A stretch of DNA of 64,000 nt, taken from positions 44,841,701-44,905,700 of the forward strand of contig OY292275.1 of the NCBI GenBank assembly GCA_958496175.1. The letters are read 5' to 3'. The notes beneath the pieces were generated by a model. The model had not been told where the DNA came from, made no database searches, and saw only the letters and a program-made list of their open reading frames with translations. The position numbers and the translations under genes are program-made. Positions 56,757-64,000 of this stretch are shown here, piece after piece. Source of the stretch: Sisyra terminalis. Its lineage: Eukaryota > Arthropoda > Insecta > Neuroptera > Sisyridae. How positions within the stretch are numbered: position 1 is the stretch's first letter; every line of letters starts with the position of its first letter.

Positions 56757-58881
56757 ATATTATGTACTTGTGAATTTAGAATAAAACTAAAGCGATATAA
56801 ATATGACATGTTTTGCTTTGCCTATACCCTTCTATTTGTCTTTATTCAATTTAGTGTAAATTACAAGTCCACAGTTTTTTTTTAGGAATGCGGAATCAAA
56901 AATTCAAGTGAATTTAATATGTTTTCGAAATTTGAATTCTCTTTACATTTTTGCGACTTTAAAATTGTAGTGTTTTAAAATTTTGCCGCCGTAAGCCTGA
57001 AAGGCACATTCGGCTTTTTCCAAATAGGCATTAGGTTCTAAAAAAAATAATGTAGCTCTAAATTTATATTAGAGTAATTTTCAAGATCTTTGTTGTTAAA
57101 TTGTTCAAATTCCAACAAGTTGCCTCTTCTACAATTCTTATAAATTTTTCATCACATTACTTTACTTATGATTGGAAAAATGAGTGGGATTTTTAATTAT
57201 AATTAAATTCAACTCAATAGGATTTATTTAGAAAAAACAACTTAAAGTAGGCAAATACTTTCGCCGTAAAAGTTACATATTTTATAAAATCGATTAAATA
57301 ATCATTTAAGCAAAAATAAATTAAATAATTTACATTTGTATAGATTTACATATAAATTAATATAACTGCTATAGTCTTCAATCGGCAATCACGTTAAGTT
57401 GTACCTTTTCATTAATTTTTTCTATTGGATTGAAATAATATTTCAAGCATATAAACGAGTTCAACTTATAGGTGTACTCCCAAATATTCATATTATATTT
57501 TGTATAAATTAAAAATAAATAGTGTCACAGCCTAACCGAATAGATAATTTTAATAATTAAGTTGCAAAAAATGACTACACAGTTTTAATTAGTTCCAAAG
57601 TTTTGTCGGTTTTTTTAAAGTAGTTTTGATATCTTAATGTTCTTTAGAATCAGTGGTCTTAAAACAATTTTAGTATTAAATTATTGTTTTTTCTCATACG
57701 GTTCACCATAACAAGGTTTGGAGAGCTTGCCTAAGCCTAAGCCTCCAGGTTAGGTTTAAGTGTTCCTGGGTCCCCTATTTCATTTGTTGTAAACCGAGAG
57801 GCTGAGCATATTTTAGGAACCTAGGTCATTACTGGGATTGGGAATCTCTAACTCCTCTAGTCACCGTTCAAAATACTGCATTCCAATAGAATATGAGAAG
57901 CAGTTTTATCATTTGACTGATAGAATTCGCATATCGGAGAATTCAACAGTACTCAAATAGTATGAAGATATTTACTTAGGCTATAGCGACCGGTTATGAG
58001 ATCTGTTCCCAATTTGGATTTAGATCTATTTAAATTAAATAAATAGCATTTCAATAGCTAGCATTTAGTATGTTTTCACATATTCATGTACTATTAGCGG
58101 TTCTATTAGAATATAAAAAGCTACCTACTTATCGGCTTCCACTACTACGATTATTTCAGGGCGAAACACTAGATTATTCCATGAAAACTTATATTTTCTT
58201 CAAACTAGTGTTTGAATTTTAATATCTAAGGTCTTTTCAAATGCAAATATCAGCGGCCATTATCGCGCATATCACAAGTGTTATGCGTACCACAGTTTGA
58301 GAACCGTTACCTTAGATCGTTTTGATAAAACCAATTTAATTAAACATAGAAAATAAAAATGTATATTTTAGTCGTTTATTATTTTAATTATTTTTTTTTT
58401 AAAAAGTGTTGACTGTTCAGCTTCTTAAAGCTGTTAAGTAATCATTTTTTTTAAAAGTTGAAAAAAAAATGAAAAAGAATTAATATCCAAAATTTATAAA
58501 TGTCTATTTAAATATTAGAACTCTGAAAAATACTGTTATTCACTTTTTTCTTAGAAGTTTGGGATGGCAAGTCCCTAATATGAAAACCTTAACGATAAAT
58601 GAAAACTAACAAAGCCACATATTGTGTTTTGAAAGAATAAAAATGATTCTCAATTAACAAAAAGTTATTGTCTCTGTTTAAGAATATTTAGAGAGGCAAG
58701 GGTAAAGTTTATTGTATGAGGTGTATCATATGAATTCATTCATAGTTAATTTTACCACTTAAGGAATTAGACGAAACCCTCACTGAAATGTTGTGCTATG
58801 CACAAATAAGAAATGTGAATACAATATTTTCTATTCTCTGCAGCCACTATTTAGTTAATGATGAATACCTATAAAGTAATG

Positions 58882-59106
58882 GGCTCAAGTGTACTTTAGC
58901 ACACCTACAATCTGACAACGTTGCATTTTCGACTTTGTTTTTAATTTAATTCGCGATATTTTTGCTATTTCAATTCTAATATGGTATAATTCTCTCTTTT
59001 GTGGTTAAATTTTCATTATGGACCGATTTAATCGCGAATTAAATTAAAAAAATAGTCGAAAATGCAACGTTGTCAGATTGTGGGTGTGCTAAAGTACACA
59101 TGAGCC
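58882..59106. mobile_element. 225-bp palindromic MITE with 8-bp TSD
   Basis: Arms of about 75 bp are inverted copies with few differences (GGCTCAAGTGTACTTTAGCA, CACAACGTTGCATTTTCGAC-like core, AATTTAATTCGCGAT). The perfect 8-bp repeat AAGTAATG flanks it (58874-58881 and 59107-59114), as for hAT-type insertions. The inner part is related to the element at 2391-3130. Confidence 0.85.
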
Positions 59107-59597
59107 AAGTAATGAACACGAACCAAAGTCTGAATTCTCAGTAAGCTGGTACTAGAAATAAACGAGTTGAGTACTATAATAAAACTACTAGCTACCCATG
59201 AAATATCCACAGTAAACTGACATAGCTGACAAATCTCAAAAATTGGCAATTGAATGAAATCGAAACGATAGTTGAAACAAACGACAACAATAAGTTAATT
59301 TTAATTTGATACACATGCATGCGTTTAATTACATTCTTTGTTCCCAGCCTTTGTCGAGATATATACGTGGCAAACATGTATACGCTAGCCTATTATTATA
59401 TTGATCATGTTCACCTGAAAATTCACTTATTTGCTAATGCCGAATTATGATGAACATGAATAATACTGCACTATTTCACAGTAAATGGGGAGAATTTTGT
59501 TATTTCTAAGGTATCCACAGAAGACCTTAATTTTCGAAGAAATGATCAGCAGCTTTTAATTGATATTTAGAAATTTTTAAAGTTTTTGTCAATTTAA

Positions 59598-59645
59598 CTA
59601 CTTATAACTAGTAAGGTCATTAGGGACTCTAGCGTTTATAAATTG
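59598..59645 (-). repeat. SINE tail fragment
   Basis: On the minus strand CGCTAGAGTCCCTAATGACC followed by TTACTAGTTATAAG matches the end of the 16587 SINE body. Confidence 0.55.
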
Positions 59646-60784
59646 TTAAAATTAGTCGTCATGATAGAAAAATTACATCAAAGCAGCTCATACCAAAAAA
59701 ATAACTAAAAAAAAGAAAGGTGACCTTTTTCTTATAAAATAGTTGTAAACTGATTGAAAATCAAATGAAGGTAGTTTTTCGTTAAACAGTTCCAAAATTT
59801 GTCATCCTGTATCATTTCCTGTAGAGTTGACCTCTCGTTACAGATAAAATAATAGTGAGTCTTAATTTGTGCAATTAAAAACTTAGCTTTTCCAAAGGCA
59901 AAGTCATTAAATTTTTTTATGAAAAATTCAAGCTAGAATTTTCCATTTGTTGTACAAGTGTAATTAAAGTAACATAAAAGTTTAAATGACTTTTCTCTTA
60001 TATAAACATCAATTGGGTCAGTGTTGTTATTTTCCTGTTAAGATTTCCATCCGTATAACTTTTGAAAAGTTTCAAATCAAAGTTACATAATGTACATACA
60101 TAATGTTATATGTCATTAAAATATGATAGTTTGTTTTAATAGAACGATGAATATTACAAACATAAATAACACAGAGGCAAATGTCAGTGGAGTCAAGCGC
60201 GGCAAAGAAAAATAAACTTTTTATAATAATGTCTGGAATGGAAAGTCGGGTTTGTTCATCGGATAAGAGCAATTTTCAGCCGACATATGGCCAACATATT
60301 CGTGTTGCAACTATACACAAGAATTTAATATACGTAGTGTAAAAAATTTTCATCGACATTTATAATAGGGAAATGTGTACATAAAGAGATTAAATTTATT
60401 GAGTGTGAAACGCATGTTATGAAAATCGGCCGATAATGCGCTCGCTTTGAGAGATTTAAATGCGACCACCGAAAAAATGGAAAGTGAGCAATTAAACGAA
60501 TGATGTGGGCAGAGCTTTTAATGCATTATCATGTACCATAAAACGAGAACAAAAAATATGTATAAAAAAATATCATTGTTGTTGGTATGCATTAGCTTTT
60601 ACAAGGTCCAAGTTAAAACCTAATACAATTATTACGTATTTGGAAATTAGGTATATTATTTTTCCTTCCAAACTTCATTTGCTTTTGTATACTCTTTTGA
60701 TTATCAAATTTAAAGTTTGGTAAATCTTTAAAACAATTATGTAACTATTGCAAGTTCTGCAGTCACTATTTCGCTGAGACCAAA

Positions 60785-61703
60785 GGGGCCATTCATTAAT
60801 TACGTAAGGATAATTTTGATGACTTTTGATCCCTCCCTCCTTCTCACGTGTAAGGATACATAAGATTTCTTGAACTCCCAGTCCCTTTTCTTACGTAAAA
60901 TTGTACCTCGTTCTTCAAAGAAATGTTTTTCTTATTTTCTAAATCAGGGTTTCCCAAATTATGCTCCGCAGAACACTGGTGTTCCGCGAATCCAAAATAG
61001 GTGTTCCGTGGAGTCTAAAAGATATTTCGCAAAAATTTGGAGTAAATTTAGAAAATTGAACACATTCTATTTCCTAATGAATGACGAGCGATGGTTAAAC
61101 TTTATTGAGGTTTATAACTTCAAAAGCAGATTTTTAGTACCTAGAAATTGGGTATAGTAGTAAAAGATTTTAACATGTGCTAATGTTTTTTACCGAGGCT
61201 GATACAAATTGTAATTTGAGAACCCAAAACCATGATAGTTATTAGGAGTTTTATTTATTTGTGTTTTTATGTTTATTATACAAATGATACTATTTCTCTA
61301 ATAACATGTTTTTTTTACTTATACTTTTATGAATTACCCAAACTAAAAAAAATAAGCTTAGTGTTCCGTCGCTGAAAAAGTTTGGTAAACCCTGTTTTAA
61401 ATAATTTAAATACGATTGGTACATGGGAAAATGAACTACAACTTTTTTTGTAGTATCGAAAAAGGATAAAATGAAAATACTTTAAAATTTGTAAGAGCTC
61501 ATTTTCTTAAATTCCAAATAGGATTTAAGTTTCATTGTACACTATAAAGTTAAGAAAACCATTAGATTCTTGATATTGAATTTTGATTTACAAAGAATTA
61601 TGTAAGAATGAGTTTCACTCTCTCTTCCCAACATAAAGACATTTAAAGATTTTCTTAATCCCCCCCCCCACCCTCAGATTCTTACGTTATTAATGAATGA
61701 CCC
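60785..61703. mobile_element. Element with GGGCCATTCATTAATTACG ends
   Basis: The left GGGGCCATTCATTAATTACG and the right, read inward on the other strand, CGGGTCATTCATTAATAACG are inverted copies followed by TAAG in both. The style resembles Harbinger-type MITEs, but I could not fix a target duplication. A hAT MITE is inserted inside. Confidence 0.7.
60945..61394. mobile_element. 450-bp hAT MITE nested in the previous element
   Basis: The ends CAGGGTTTCCCAAA and TTTGGTAAACCCTG are an inverted pair. The flanking 8-bp repeats TTCTAAAT (60937-60944) and TTTTAAAT (61395-61402) differ at one base. GTGTTCCGCG/GTGTTCCGTC words occur near both ends, as in many hAT MITEs. It has no transposase. Confidence 0.8.
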
Positions 61704-64000
61704 GAAATTTCTCATGATTCACAGTTTTTGTTGAGAATTATAAAAAAATATAGTTGTATTTCATTATGCTTATAGGTACGTTTTTTAAAAATTTGATCCA
61801 AATGTTTCATTTGCTTAAAAAATAAACTTAGCAAATACTTGTTTTGGAAAAACAATATATATAAATGGATAAATGGAAAAATATAAATGGATGTTTGTCT
61901 AAATGTCCTTTATAGAATCGTAATTATGCATTTGTCATATGATGATCTTTAGCAAAGTTGTTGCACATGAGCCCACGAAGGTTTCTGAGTTGGTACGACC
62001 AAGGTTGGTCGTCAGAATTTGGTTTTCAAATTTATTTTAGATGGTGGCGTAGCAACGTACACAGGGTTTAGCTAGTTTTTTTTAGAACAATAATGGCTTC
62101 TAAATTAGTTCCTAAATCACTGTATGATATATCTTTGGACTAATTTTTAAAAATTCCTCAAAAAGGGTCATAATTTTTTTAATTTCAACTAATAATTGGT
62201 TAGGTGCAAGTTTTTTTAAGGTATTTAAATCAATCATTTAAATCTTGAGGTTTTGGCAGTTTTTAGTAGTAATATTTCCATATTTTAATCCCGGTGGTGA
62301 AAATAGTCATAAGAATCAAGTCCAAAATGTTTAGACTCTAATTATTATAGCAAACTTTTCATACTGAATTCAGGTATACCTACAATTGTACAATAACCCA
62401 AGTAATGAAACCAATTTAAAGTTTTGATTTTATTAATCATTGAAATTATAAAACTTTTTTATTTTTTCTCATTTAAAATTTAGGAACAGCTTTTGCAAAC
62501 CAAAAATATCATTACTAATCATAATCGCTCCAAGTTCCACGGATTTTCTCTTTATTTCAATCACTATAAAATTTTCTAAGTGGTAAGAAAATTGAAAACT
62601 TACACAATGTACAAAATGAAATTTCCCGACATTTCCTTTAGTAACCAATTGCGTTTTACTAACTTAGCATTAAAAATTTCCACATTAGATATGAAAAGGT
62701 TAATGATATTGAGGGTTATTATATCAACGATTAAAAATTAAATCTTGTTTATAAAAAAATGCTTTCCTGTTCCTCTATCATAAGAATAAAATTATCTTTT
62801 TAAAAAAATGTCAAAAATAAAAGGTTTACTTGTAATGAGATAAAAATTCAGTAAAATGCTTCCTTATTTCGTGTAACATTAAATTCAAACCAAAAGAGGT
62901 TATTAATATTTCAAATACTTAAAATTTAACTTTCAAAAATTATTTTACTAGATACATTTAAAGTCCACATTTACAAATAAAAAACACCGAAAAATCTTGA
63001 CTCTTTCAAAAGTAATACATTTTTTTTTTGAATTTAAAAAAATATTTATAAAATCTTGAGAAAATCAATGACAAGCTAAGTTTTTTTTTGCTTTTAGAAG
63101 TTTATTTTTGTAACTGAAAATCTCTTGTTGGTTTTTTTTTTTGTTTTGAAAATGTCTGTTTATGTCTGTTTTATGTTCTTAAATCATTAAGTATTTGTAC
63201 TAACATGCATATCCTATAAGTATTGTTAAAACAAGTACTTCATTGAATAGAAAAATGTTTGTATTTAAAATAAATAAACGATAGAACAATAAAATTGGAT
63301 AAGTGGAGATCATTACAATAATCACTCCAATTATTATCCTGTGTTCGTTTTAATTTCAACATTCGTGGGCTTGCAAGCTTCCACATAAATAACACTCATT
63401 ATTTATTTACCTTGGCAAAATGCACTTTTTCTATCAACTTTACAGTTTTAGAGACGAAATAAAATAAAATAGAGAGGAAATTTCAAATCGCTTGTCTCCG
63501 ACAAATGAAGCTGTAAATATTTATATACCAGAGGGGTAGTATACAAGTATATATATATGTATAGTGAGAGACTTATTGCAAAAGTTATATCCATTTTAGA
63601 AGAGAAATAACTTCTTTTTTTGTATTTATACTCAATTTTATTTCGTGTTCTCATAAATATTTAATAAAGATTTGGGAGATTTGCCATCTTGAATTACGCG
63701 TTTCTCTATTGAATGAAATTCAAAACAAATATTCTATTTGGCTTTTCGATGAAAATTTTATTTGAGACATTTCTGATGTTTATTTAGCACTAATATCGGC
63801 TTTTATGGCTCACTTTTCCCACATGTATTTTGACCAGTGCGAATCAATGGGAAAATTGGTTGGATTCAATGGAGCGGTAAGGCAATTGGCTCGTTAAAAT
63901 CGAATTTTAAGTCGACGTAACTGCGTGCTATTCGATTACATTAGCAGGGCATCTGATTCGATTTTCGATCTGATCGAATTCGAAAAATTTAATTCCTTTG

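Larger units (their letters stand above)
55006..64000. other. Upstream flank of Ddr, no supported gene
   Basis: Apart from the tandem repeat, SINEs and nested MITEs listed below I see only AT-rich sequence. 57.7-58.3 kb is less AT-rich, with CCTAAGCCTAAGCCTCC and CGACCGGTTATGAGATC, and may be a decayed retroelement, but no reading frame survives. A Ddr untranslated first exon and promoter should lie somewhere here or beyond. Confidence 0.45.

Noticed and set aside
57690..58320. Remnant of a non-LTR retrotransposon
   Set aside because: The stretch is less AT-rich and looks repeat-like, but no reading frame or reverse transcriptase motif could be read.

Overview
The window looks like nuclear DNA of an insect. 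It is very AT-rich, its genes are sparse and split by introns with GT/AG borders, and it is crowded with short DNA transposons and tRNA-derived SINEs. The gene content (an insect-type discoidin receptor kinase and an axonemal dynein assembly factor) fits. A beetle is possible, but I cannot fix the order. There are no bacterial features, CRISPR arrays or operons.

Layout. 1-12.5 kb holds no gene I can support, only nested non-autonomous elements: a hAT element carrying a palindrome with two hammerhead-ribozyme-like cores, a TTAA/GGGG element, and a foldback element split by a 304-bp insertion. 12.5-14.5 kb is an intact 662-codon BED-finger hAT-transposase-like ORF. 17.4-19.3 kb holds two convergent genes, a CCDC86/Cgr1-type nucleolar protein (+) and DNAAF3 (-), with 43 bp between their stop codons. 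22.4-24.3 kb is a four-exon type I membrane protein (signal peptide, CUB-like domain, LDLa-like module, one membrane segment) whose tail carries PSAP and PPSY motifs. 24.3-30.9 kb is repeat-rich intergenic DNA. 30.9-55.0 kb on the minus strand is a complete discoidin domain receptor tyrosine kinase, which I rebuilt as 12 coding exons giving 892 residues, with every exon phase agreeing. Its large introns hold SINEs, MITEs, a solo LTR with a heat-shock-like promoter, and tandem repeats. 55-64 kb is non-coding sequence upstream of that gene, again with nested transposons.

The four conserved host genes do not form one pathway. DNAAF3 implies ciliated cells (sensory neurons, sperm), CCDC86 is ribosome-biogenesis or nucleolar housekeeping, and Ddr is a collagen-sensing receptor in vertebrates. 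The less ordinary content is: the PSAP/PPSY-tailed CUB-LDLa protein; the intact but motif-degenerate hAT ORF; the mirrored hammerhead-like motifs; several elements with target-site duplications still readable; and heat-shock-element arrays in and beside a solo LTR. I found no clear evidence of a wholly new multi-gene system.
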